Source: Spinacia oleracea
Lineage: Eukaryota > Streptophyta > Magnoliopsida > Caryophyllales > Amaranthaceae
Assembly: GCF_020520425.1 (NCBI RefSeq)
Contig: NC_079492.1
Coordinates: 145,793,861 to 145,857,860 of the forward strand
Direction: 5' to 3'
Length of the DNA: 64,000 nt
Shown here: positions 45,073-55,726 of the stretch, one piece after another
Layout of the letters: each line of letters opens with the position of its first letter
Numbering within the stretch: position 1 is the stretch's first letter
Translations under genes and position numbers: made by a program
The notes under the pieces: model-generated
What the model was told of the DNA's origin: nothing
Seen by the model: only the letters and a program-made list of their open reading frames with translations
Databases searched by the model: none

Positions 45073-46122
45073 TAGGGGTGTCAATTCTCAATCCGACCCA
45101 GTGAACCCGATGGGTTTGTCCGACCGTTTAGAATCCGAACCGTTTAGAACCCGCGAGTTAAAATCCGAAATCCGATCCGATCCGATTATATTCAACCCGA
45201 ATTCGACCCAACCCGTTAGTATTGATCCGATTAAGATCTGAATCCGTTAACAGACCGATCCGTGACAATCCGGATCCATTTAATCCGATCCGAAGCGATC
45301 CGAAACCCGTTTATGATCCGATCCGTTTCAATCCGAATCCGTTCCAACCCGAGGAATATCCGTTTAATCCGATCCATTTTTAATCTATGACCCGTTTAAT
45401 CCGACTCGTTTCAACCCGTGACCCGTTTAATCCGATCCGTTTTTAATCCGATCCGTTTTTAATCCGTGACCTGTTTAATCCGAACTAATTCCAACCATCG
45501 ATATAATAATATATTCAATAACTTATATTACTAATCTTAAATTCTTATTACTTTTAAAAGTTAGTTATTATTTTCGTCCCCTAATTAAGTCATCGATATG
45601 ATAATATATAATTTGGAACTAAACTGAACCAAATTCCAACCCGCTACCAAATAACCCGATCCGATAATTACCCGAACCAATATAAAACTGAATCCAATGT
45701 AACCAGGCTAAATTAGTTTCAATCCAACCCGTTTTAGTCTGTTACCGATTAATCCGATCCGATATGAATCCGATCCGAAATGAATCCGATCCGATATGAA
45801 TCCGACCCGAAATGAATTCGATCCGATATGAATCCGACCGACATGAACCCGAACCCGTTATAGTCCGACTAAACCCGTTAACAATCCGTCGTATTCCAAT
45901 CCGATCCGATCCGACCCAAACCGACTACAATCCGACCCGTTTACAACCCGATCCGATATGAATCCGTGAATAAAAACTCCGACCCGATCCGGTCCGTTAA
46001 GTTTTCAATCCGATCCGATCCGACCCGTTAGCCAAATTAATCCGTTCCAATCCGATCCGTTTCAACCCGAATCCGATGAGTCGGACCCAAACCCAATCCG
46101 TTGATCCGATTTGACACCCCTA
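45073..46122. mobile_element. hAT-like non-autonomous element, ATCCGATCCGA interior (copy B)
   Basis: Ends TAGGGGTGTCAATTC and GATTTGACACCCCTA are inverted repeats, and an exact 8-bp duplication ATTCCTAT flanks them (45065-45072, 46123-46130). The 1050-bp interior is mostly AATCCGATCCGA/ACCCGTT units with a short AT-rich centre. No transposase. The ends match copies A and C in form (TAGRSSTGTCAA). Confidence 0.85.
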
Positions 46123-46839
46123 ATTCCTATCACAACATCTTACTCAAATCTTTATGTTAGTGTGAAATTGGCACTAACACTGAAAAAAGGACTAAAAGGA
46201 TATAAATTGGACCCAATAGCTTTGGCATGATTCGTAAAGAATGGTGGGGGCAACCCATTTACAAAAGCAAAACGACAACAATCTAAAGTCGTTTCAATTG
46301 TGAAGTAGTGAAGTACTGTAAACTGTGTAAAGTCAAGTCAAGTCAAGGTCAGATAGAACATGAAAAGTGAGTGTTAATTGGGTTATCTTAAATCTGAGTT
46401 CAGTTCATTTTTTTAGTCACGTGAGTTACAGCCTGCGTTGGATGATTCCTTCCAGCCATTTTACGCATTAATGGTTCGAGTGCAGAAAGTTGATTGTAAA
46501 GCAGATATTCTTTACTTGTCATCGCCGAATTTAAATTGTTGTTCATCATTACTATAACTTGCTAATTTAACCCTGGTTAGTATTACATTAGTCACAAGTA
46601 ACAACTAATAAGAAGTGACGGATCTTAAACATTTTTTACAAAGGAGATAGTAGATGAATTACATAATTTAGTATGAAATCTATATAATTATACTCTGTAC
46701 TTAAAAACAATAGAGGGGATCAGTCAGGCTCACTCAAATCATTAGGTAAGATACGCCATTGCTCACAAGTGTTATGCTAAAATTATGTATACGGAGTACA
46801 TGCTTAGTTAAATAAACATTAAGAGTTGGATTTACGGTA

Positions 46840-46951
46840 GAGATGACACCAACCTATACTCAAACTAGTTGCGAGCTCAACGCCTCAGCACTCAGAGATG
46901 ACATTCATCTATACTCAGACTAATAGTGAGTTTAACGCCTCAACCTACTTT
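46840..46951. repeat. tandem duplication, about 48-bp core
   Basis: GAGATGACA...CTATACTCA...GAGCTCAACGCCTCA occurs twice (about 46842-46887 and 46904-46951) with several substitutions and a short spacer. Confidence 0.65.
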
Positions 46952-47187
46952 ATTTCGTATTTTATTTTTATAAAAAGTTATAAAATAATAGAAAGACACA
47001 ATGATGTATCATCTAAAATTCAGATACACCTTAGATGTGATGAACAAAGTAAAAATAAAATATCACTAAAAAAAAAAGTAAAATAAAATATTAATGTAAC
47101 GGTGTCAATTACAAGAGAAGGGCCGTATATAATTCCCCTTTAAAATTAAGAAAGATATCGCCTAAACGTAAAATCACAGCACGACTC

Positions 47188-47531
47188 TAAATATGGCTGA
47201 GTCCGAAGCCCGACCCGACACGAAAAAGCCCGGCCCGACACGAGCACGAAAAAAGCACGGCCCGACACGGGCACGAAGTCGTGGGCTGTGGCCCTGGCCT
47301 GGACCTTAATTTTTTGGCAAAAGTATGACAAGGCACGATACGACTCGACCCGGCACGACAGAGCACGCTAAATTTAGTAAAATTAGCCTTAGGCACGACA
47401 TGCGGCCCGACACGGCAGGAAAGCCCGTGGGCTTGGGCCGTACACGGGACCTTTTTTTAACTTTCCGGCCCGGCCTGAAACAACGTGGTCCTGACGTGGG
47501 CCCGGTCCGATTAGGCCCACGGCTATCTTTA
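47188..47531. mobile_element. hAT-like element, GGCCCGACACGG interior (TAAA-end family)
   Basis: Ends TAAATATGGCTGAG and CCACGGCTATCTTTA are imperfect inverted repeats (TAAAKATRGCYG). An exact 8-bp repeat CACGACTC flanks the element (47180-47187, 47532-47539). The 344-bp interior consists of GGCCCGACACG/GGGCACG motifs. Different end family from the three TAG-end elements but the same overall design. Confidence 0.7.
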
Positions 47532-48055
47532 CACGACTCCAATATAGTCCGTACTCCTCTTAGTAACAAAATATTTTCCAATAAAACCTCTCTAGGACCT
47601 CGCTCATAATCGAACGTGCCGTTGATTCAAAGTCATCTATGGATCCAAACCGACATTTTGATGATATCAAGGAATTAAGTAAGGGCACCCGACTAATTAG
47701 AGGCACCTTAGATTTACGTTATCGAGAGTTTTGTCACGAAATTAGGCATACAACTTCGTTGGCAAATGCACGTTTATGGATTAGCTGCTCAAACAACAAT
47801 GAATATGAAACATGCATAAAAAAGGCACACTAATAACACCACATTCTTAGAGTTTAATTAATCATGCCAATTATATGATTTGTCTGTTGACGACCCAAAA
47901 GTAGTATTTGTTCACTTTTTTAGGTCCAACATCTCACTTACAAATCCATCATTGTGTTTGGAATTGTATCATGTATTCATGTATAAAGTGTGACATAGCA
48001 TAGGAGTGCTACATTACTAGACTACTAGTATAACATGACAAGGTTTTTGTGATAA

Positions 48056-48057
<2 letters not shown>

Positions 48058-48081
<24 letters not shown>
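48058..48081. repeat. poly(A) run
   Basis: About 24 A in a row; no SINE head was recognised upstream. Confidence 0.8.
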
Positions 48082-48086
<5 letters not shown>

Positions 48087-50194
48087 TTGATTTTTTAATC
48101 TATCTTTGATGTATAATTGTTGTATTAATAGACAAACTCGTAGTAAAACAACATCAAACGTTAGAGATTATTAAGTTTGAGTCTCATCATCTGCTTGCGT
48201 TTGGAAGTAAGGATTCTCTTACTTTTTACCCACTACTCTTAACTCTTGAGCGATTGACCAGTGTAACTAAACTGACTAATTTGTGGTAGTTGTTGTTCAA
48301 TCCTTACCAATTTTTTTGAAAAATAGGGAAGAAACTCTCATGATAGGAAGTTGAGACTTTAGGAGAGTAAGAATGAAGAATGTGATTACTCTATTGTCTC
48401 TACATCGTATCAAGATCTAGACAAGCTAGCTTGTCTTGGCTTGATTGGTCAAGACATTAGAGGGTGGCTCGATATGAACAATCTATTCATGTCTGATATT
48501 CAGCCTACTCAGCCAATACCTTTTTCTAAGAAATTTTGGGACAATGTACGCTATATTTCATACAAAGGTGTGGATTATAACCCTGGTGCGAAAAAAAAAA
48601 TTAGAAATTTCAAATTACAAATACGAAATGCACATCATATTTTGTCCTATGAGGCTATGATAAATATCATAACCACAAGCACAACATTATACATGGACAA
48701 TTATCATCAAATTACAAGTGTGCTTTGTCGTAGCTGCATACATTATTAACCGTCCAAAAGCCAACTAGATTGAGTAATCTAAGTGTCCCTTAAATTTTAA
48801 GCCAACTAAATTAAACAATAGTGCAATCTACGGAGTACTAAGCTAATTGAGGTCACCTGAAAATTAAAAAGCCAATTAAATTAGTAAGTTGTAACCACCA
48901 ATCAACCACCATCGGGCATCCCACCATGACCATTCCAAATAGTCAAATCAAATTTAACGGCTGATACACCATACATGATACACTCCCTAATTTTTGGGGT
49001 TTATATACCCTAATTAATTCTTAAACAATTAAACCTCACCAGCTCCAACCCAAAGTCTCTACCTTTCTTCAATTCTCCCTCTAAATCCTCCCCAACAAAA
49101 GCAATAATCACCGGCCGGCCCCTCGATTTTAAAAGTCGAGAAATGATCTACTACGTACCACACAGTTCTCAGGACTGCATATAAGGAGCTAGAAGTGTGC
49201 ATATTAAGACAAATTAAATTTACTCTTTACACTACGTGTGATTTTATCGTGCATTCTTAAATTACATACAGTTCTAACAACTTTATAGTTTATACGTCAT
49301 CCCCTAATTAATCACGAAATTAAAATTAAAGAATGCATTATTATTTAATTAAGATAGGGCTTAGAAATGCGCGCTTAGATGCACGAGTGTAATGGAGCAT
49401 CCCCTCCACTTTACCCGCATTACTTTCTTCTTCCTTGTTTGCTTCCTTTCCTACGAATACTAATAATCCTTTTTTATTTTCTACAAAGTTTACTTTAATT
49501 ATTCTATTATTATATCCTATCTCCCTTAAACCTCACTCATTTCTCCCTTCATTTTATTTTAAATCCATTTTATTAATTTTATTATTTATATTGGATTTTG
49601 TCCTAGCTTTTCCCACTTTGTTTTATTGTTTGGCATGGTATAAATATGTAATGTCCTTCACAAGTAGACATGTATCCAAATTTCATGTGTTTTTGCCATC
49701 AAGTTCAATTTCAATTCTAAAAGGTTTGTAATCTAAATATATTTCATGGGGTTCCACTCTTTTTCTTCAATGTATATCTCTTTCTTTCCAATATTAGATT
49801 TTTCATGAGTTTTTTTTTTTCTCCCTTAACAACTTCTAAAAGGTAGGTTCGTGCATCCTTCCCTCCTACATGGGTACCTCTCATTTTCTTGAGAGGTACC
49901 CTTCGTTTTCTTTATAATTTTTCACAAGAAAAATCTAGACTATCTCCTTAAAAATCCAAATTATTTTCTTCGTTTTATGATGCTTCCTACCACTTATTCA
50001 CTCTCACTTAAAACACTTTTGAAACCTTCAAACATAATGAAATCCAATCTGACTTTTGGTATAGTTTCAATCATCATCTAATTAAGTTTTTATTTATTGT
50101 TGAATTTTCTTTGACAGGAAGCCGCAAGCTGGATTGAGAAGGAAACTTTTCATATTTTTTTTTTCAAAATAGTTGAAAAACAGAGAAATCAAAA

Positions 50195-50582
50195 ATGGAA
50201 AAAGGTCAAAATTTAAGTTGGAAGAAGAACAAGCTAAATGGTTTAGGAGAAGTAGAAGGTTTTGGAGAAGAAGAGCTTAAACAAACTAAATCACTACCAC
50301 CATTAGTGGTTCAACCGCAAACACCGAGCGAGCCGATGGAATTCTTGTCAAGATCATGGAGTGTATCAGCTGAAGAAATCTCGAAAGCTCTTGCTAATAA
50401 ACACAAACATTTTCTACTTGACAAACATCTCATTGATAGTCCCTCTTTTATTTCTGAAGCATCACTCTCTTCACCTCCTCATCCTGTAAGTAATTCTCTG
50501 TTGTTGTTGTTGTTGTTGTTGTTTCTGTTGTTGTTCTTTCTGTAAGTTTGTTGTTGTTGTTTCTGTTGTTCTTTCTGTAAGT

Positions 50583-50623
<41 letters not shown>

Positions 50624-53434
50624 CACAGTGCAAGGTTCTAGCTGTTGCTTTCTTTAGTTGTTTCGTATGATCATAACATCAAAAAAAAAAAAAAATCAAT
50701 TTATCATTCATGTTGATCTTCTCAATCCTCCAGAGATTTCTCCCTATATACTTTCGGTCACTTTATTCATTAATTAATACATTAGCTTAGCTTTCCCCTA
50801 AAAAATTTGAGCTTTCTGAATAGAGATTTCTGCTTTACATTCTGAAACTACTTTCTATCAGTGCTTTTCAATGTCTGATTCCATTGTCAGAAAGCGCGAA
50901 AAAACTCTGGTCTTAGGGGTTATTTGGTTGACAACTAAAAATGGGGGAACTGGAAATTCATGGGAAATTAGAAACAGGGTAGTTATTTGGTTGACACAAA
51001 AAATAAAAAATGGAGGAAGTTGTAATTCCTGCAAAACACGGAAAGTAAATTACCTATTCCCCTCTTGATCAATCAAAAATCATGGTGTTGTCAACCAAAC
51101 AAAAGGAAATTCCCATGAATTTAACAAAGGGAGTAATTTTCCTTGAAAGGCAACTTCCTATAGGAATTAGGTTCTCATGTCAACCAAACAAGCCCTTAGT
51201 GTTTTCTGTGGCTAAAACTGAGCAGGTAGATAAATTGAAGACTAGTTTCTATACATTCTGCTATACATGCTGTAACTATTTTCTATCAGTGTTTCTCAAT
51301 GTCTGAATCCATTGTCACAATTTTTTCTAAAATTTCCTGAATCTTAGTATTTTTTTGAAGCTAAAACAGAGTAGGTGGGTAAATTGAAAACTAGTTTCTA
51401 TACATTCTGAAACTACTTTCTATCAGTGTTTCTCAATATCATATTTCATTGTCAGAAAGCGCGAAAATTTCCTGATCTGAGTATTTTCTGTTGGCTAAAA
51501 CTGATCAGGTTGATAAATTGAAGAACAGTGGTTCGAACCGGAGAATGGGGGGAATAGGGAAGTGGTTCCACCACAACAAGGAATCAAAATCAAATCTAAA
51601 CTCGTTTAGGAGAAAGGACAGGGCAAGAGCAGAGAATGCACATATGCATGCTGCTCTTTCAATTGCAGGTCTTGCAGCAGCACTTGCTGGTGTTGCCGCA
51701 GTTTCTGCACCTGATAATTCCTCAAAAATGAGCAGAGCCGTTGCATCAGCCACCGAACTCTTAGCGTCTCACTGCATCGAGATTGCTGAGCAAGCGGGCG
51801 CTGATCATGATCGTGTTGCGTTAGCTGTCAGATCAGCTGTTGATATTAAGAGCCCTGGTGATCTGATGACTCTGACTGCAGCCGCTGCAACTGGTATAAT
51901 TATTACTAAATTATGTTCTATCAGCAATAATTTGAAATTAGTATTGATCTCGTGCCATGCACGGCTTTTGTTATGTTTTCAAAAGTGAGTCTTAATTTTT
52001 CAATTCATCTGAAAACAGTAAATGTATTTCATTTCGTGTTTCATTAAGAAAACAGTGAAGATACAAATATAAATTAGTATATTGAAGGTGAAGGAGCATG
52101 AAATTAATGGGAGGTGAAGGGGCATAAAATTGGAAAAGAAAATAGCAAGAAATTTTATTTTAAAAAATGGGAAGATGTTTTTAAAGAGGGAAATGTGGCA
52201 CTCCAGATTTCTTGCAAATTCGTCTGTTATTAAATATTAGAATAGATTTTAGAGGTTAATTCAAGCTTTTAACCTTCTTTTTGGTCTTAATTGCAGCTTT
52301 GAGAGCAGAAGCAGCATTAAGGGCAAGGCTACCAAAAGACGCAAAGCGGAATGCTGCTATCAGTCCCTATGATAAAGCTTTAGGGGATGCTAATAGCCTT
52401 GATTCTTACCACAGTGAAGCCGAAGAGCCGAAATTCCCCTGCGTTGGTGAACTAATGCAGCACGCGAAGAAAGGTATATCTCACCTCTTTGCCACAATTT
52501 TGACCATTAATCTGTAACAATGGACACAAATTTAACATAATTAATGTATTGACCAAGTCTGATTAGAGAGAATTTTCCATTGACTTGCATGGACTGATGG
52601 ACATGTTGCCCATGAACTAATACTTATATTAACTTTTAAGTTAGTTGGTACTTGGTCCCATCAAACAGAAAATAAAACTTCACAATTGGATGCATGTCAT
52701 CTTAGATGGTTGGTATGAAATCATAATAATAATTCAATTCAATTCAACTTTATAATTGGATAATCCTTTTGATCCGAATATGCATGACTATCCTACAGAT
52801 CATTGAGATCATATTCAGAACATTTTTTAATGGATATCATAACAAACTGCTAAACAATCTCTTAATAATATATTAATACACCTTATATTGGTTTATCAGG
52901 TAATCTCAGATGGAAGCAAGTCACAGTCTACATCAATAAAAACTCTCAGGTATAACGCGACATTCTGACATAACAGCTGAACTGTATCATTTCCATCAGT
53001 TTTTCCACAGTTTCTAACATAAGCTCTTACAAACAGGTCATACTAAAACTAAAAAGCAAACATGTAGGAGGTGCTTTCTCAAAGAAGGACAAATGTAAGC
53101 TTTAATCATCTTCTTCAATACCCCGATCTCTGCCTATCTAGTTACAAAATGAAATCTTGTCTTAAAAATGAGTCATTTTGTTGTAACAGGTCTAGTCTAT
53201 GAAGTCTGTGATCAAATCACAACATGGCCATTCAGAAAAGAAAGGGAAAATCTAGAGTCTTATTTCGGACTGAAGACGGCACAAGGGTTTTTGGAGTTCA
53301 AGTGCAAGAACAAAGTTCAGAAGCAGCAATGGGTGGATGGGATTCAAAATATGCTGGATAAAGTAGGTTGTATTGAAGACATTGAAATCACATTGCAACG
53401 ACTTAACTTGGCCGCCTCAAATAAGAATTCTTAG
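50195..53434 (+). CDS. VAN3-binding-protein-like (DUF828 + PH domain) protein
   Basis: Six exons (50195-50485, 51509-51893, 52297-52473, 52900-52949, 53037-53094, 53190-53434) close in frame to 401 aa. The N-terminal signature [20 protein letters not shown] (exon 1) and the Ala-rich exon 2 ([53 protein letters not shown]) define DUF828. Residues about 275-375 form the plant-type PH domain ([50 protein letters not shown]). Relatives (VAB/FORKED family) act with the ARF-GAP VAN3 in trans-Golgi trafficking and auxin-dependent vein patterning; a similar role is inferred. Intron 1 is full of microsatellites, duplicated splice-site regions and a MITE. Confidence 0.93.
50497..50625. repeat. (GTT)n microsatellite with embedded donor-like GTAAGT
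   Basis: Three blocks of GTT repeats in intron 1 of the DUF828 gene. Between them TTCTTTCTGTAAGTTTG occurs twice, putting GTAAGT at 50542 and 50577 downstream of the true donor at 50486. Confidence 0.85.
50820..51508 (+). repeat. tandemly duplicated 3' end of intron 1
   Basis: TACTTTCTATCAGTG and TTTTCAATGTC/TTCTCAATATC recur at about 50850, 51280 and 51420, and the acceptor region AAAACTGATCAGGTTGATAA (exon 2 start, 51495-51515) is echoed at 51211 (ACTGAGCAG|GTAGATAAATT) and 51362 (CAGAGTAG|GTGGGTAAATT). About three diverged units; the Tourist MITE sits in the first. Confidence 0.8.
50916..51195. mobile_element. Tourist/Harbinger MITE in DUF828 intron 1
   Basis: Ends GGGGTTATTTGGTTGACA and TGTCAACCAAACAAGCCC are inverted repeats, flanked by TTA on both sides (50913-50915, 51196-51198). 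280 bp. The neighbouring repeat units, which lack it, show the unoccupied site. Confidence 0.85.
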
Positions 53435-55726
53435 TCCTTAATGTACACTTGTTAGTTGTTTTTCTTATATGTGCATAAAGATGGAGGATTTTGGTAATAT
53501 GATGGTAACTAATGTTACATATTACTAATAGAGAAAGGGGGAAGGTCGGGTTCGGGATCGGGGTCGGGGTGGCATACTGTACTGAAATAAACGGAGATGA
53601 AGTACTTACTGCAGTTCCAACAGCCACAGACATTGTTCAAAGGAACTATGTCATTCCTATGTAAATCAAGTTGTATCTACTTTTTCTCAGATTTTGTTTC
53701 GCTGTCCTTCTTTTAAGGCAAATTTGTTAAAATTTACCTTTAAAATAAATGTTGTACTAGTATCTTACAACATAAAGTTTTTATAAGTTGGTAAATTACA
53801 ACATTTTTTTATAAGGTAGTTTTGACAAATTTGCCTTATTTTAACTCTTTCCTGCCACAAGTGGCGTATTATTCCTCCATCAAACTTAAGAAACAATCTC
53901 GGCTTAAGAGTCCTCCTACACTTCCTGTTGTTCTATGTAGCAGTCATTGAAAATGTGTTTGGTTAACAATAACTCTATAGTATATAAGGAAAACGAGGGG
54001 AGGAACAGAGACTGTAACAAAGCAGAGAAATAGGGTGGGCTTGTAATTCTTTTCGAAATGTTATTATAAGAAATAGCTTAATAGCATAACCAATTAATTG
54101 TTTCGCCAACGACGGATTTCGCCCCGCCCTCCGAACCGAAACATGAAGGTCTCCCCTCATCCGGCTAGAATATAATTTTTTTTGTTTTTTCTTTTGAAGG
54201 TAAGATGAAGATGACCCACCTGAGGGGGAGATAAGGGAAATCTCTCAAATGAGTCCCATGAGATTTGTTCTCTAGACCACAGGATAGGAGGTGGGAAGCG
54301 ATACGCCGATACCACTACTCCACCACCTCAATCTCCCGGGGGGGGGGGGGGAATATTGGTCCCTCTAATTTCCTTCTCCCATTCCCTTGCCATTTTTAAG
54401 TACAAACAATGAGAAATTGATCACTCACCCTATCACTCCTCCCCTTTCCTCCAAATTCCTTAATGAAAATACACAACAATGTCATAGTCTAGCCTAACCC
54501 CCAATAAAATGAGGTCATGTGTACGAACCAAGATGGACATCCACGAGAGTTGCACGTTAATCTTTCTCCTCCACACAACCCTATCCATATGATCTTAGAA
54601 ACCTAATCGTTACATGCCTTTTTTTTACCCATTTTTTCTCCTCCTCCAACTTCGAATGACTTCCTACTTCCTAAATGATGTTGCCAATATACAATGTCCA
54701 AAGTCAGTTCTCCGTCATCTCGATAAGTAGTTGCTACTCTGACGGTCTAACCCCATTGCGGATCTCTTGACTGCGGATTCAATGACTTGTATCACCACTC
54801 ATCCGCCTCAACATATACTTCTCCTAAACTAGAGTTCTTCTTAAACTCCCAACATTACTACAATATTTTCCCTTCACCCTTTAAAATTCTCCATATCAGT
54901 CTATCTATGAAGTAAAATAACATATCAGATAGTCAAAAATTACCCAGGAAGTAAGACAAGTCACAAGAGAAGTCTGAGTCCCAAATTCCCAACACACACA
55001 GCAAATATTTACCAAAAACCAGAGTTTTACTTCTTTTGTGTAATTACCATGTTTATAGTTCGATGAAAATCTAATTGATTTGGAGACCACCTCTTCACAA
55101 ATTCACAATTATCAAGTTTATTTTGAAAAGACAATTGATCTTACATGTCAAAGTTGACATTGATCTTTCCATCTTTTCTGAGACTGGTGTCAACTTAGAA
55201 CTCATAAAGTATTACTGGTTAGCCTTAGGCCTTAGCCATGCCTTTTCTTTTTCTTTTGGGAAAGGGAAAGGGAAAGGGAAAAGGAGGGGGCATCAAAAGC
55301 TTAACATAAGAAAGAAAAGTTAAAATGTACAAGATTATATTGGAATATTTCAAGAGAGAATACAGCAATAAAGCAACAGGAACAAGTAAAGTGATTGTTT
55401 ATCAGGAAAAAATAGATACTTTTGCTGTTACAGTGCCCTAAAAATCTCGATCAAGAGGGAGAGCGTTAGAGATACTAGAAATCTTAGCAGCGAAACAAGA
55501 AGAATGAGAAAAACAGACATCATAATATAAGCTTAAAAGGTTGCTTAAAATTGGATTGTATTTGACCAATGGTTGCAGGCTTGCAAAAATAGTCATAGTA
55601 ATACTTCATTTGGCAACAGAAGCTGAAATTTTTATCTAGCTTTCCTCTATATAAATGCCATGTCAAAATCTAAGTAAAATGAATGATTGTATGTACATAC
55701 ATTTGATGAGTCTCAACCATTTTTCC
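53435..55726. other. convergent intergenic region
   Basis: 3' regions of the DUF828 gene (plus) and the deformylase gene (minus). Holds a minus-strand SINE-like piece with a poly(G) run; otherwise no supported gene. Small ORFs at 55075-55323 and elsewhere lack homology. Confidence 0.55.
54172..54351 (-). mobile_element. SINE-like element with poly(G) at its 5' edge
   Basis: On the minus strand GAGGTGGTGGAGTAGTGG (A-box-like) begins the element, about 165 bp follow, and it ends in an A-rich tail (T-rich plus strand at 54174-54195). Thirteen G on the plus strand (54339-54351) abut its 5' end. Target duplication unclear. Confidence 0.45.

Larger units (their letters stand above)
44480..50194. 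other. intergenic between eIF3j and the DUF828 gene
   Basis: Contains two hAT-like elements (45073-46122, 47188-47531) and a small duplication (46840-46951). Small ORFs at 47639-47833 and 48441-48749 have no recognisable homology and no coding support. A TATA-like TTTATATACC at about 49000 and an acceptor TTGACAG at 50111-50117 may belong to a leader intron of the next gene. Confidence 0.5.

Noticed and set aside
47187-47609. Several overlapping Arg/Pro/Gly-rich ORFs on both strands
   Set aside because: Same cause: GGCCCGACACGG repeat. No domain or codon signature.
47639-48749. Small ORFs at 47639-47833 and 48441-48749 as genes
   Set aside because: No recognisable domain, splice context or paralogue; long chance ORFs are common in this AT-rich DNA.
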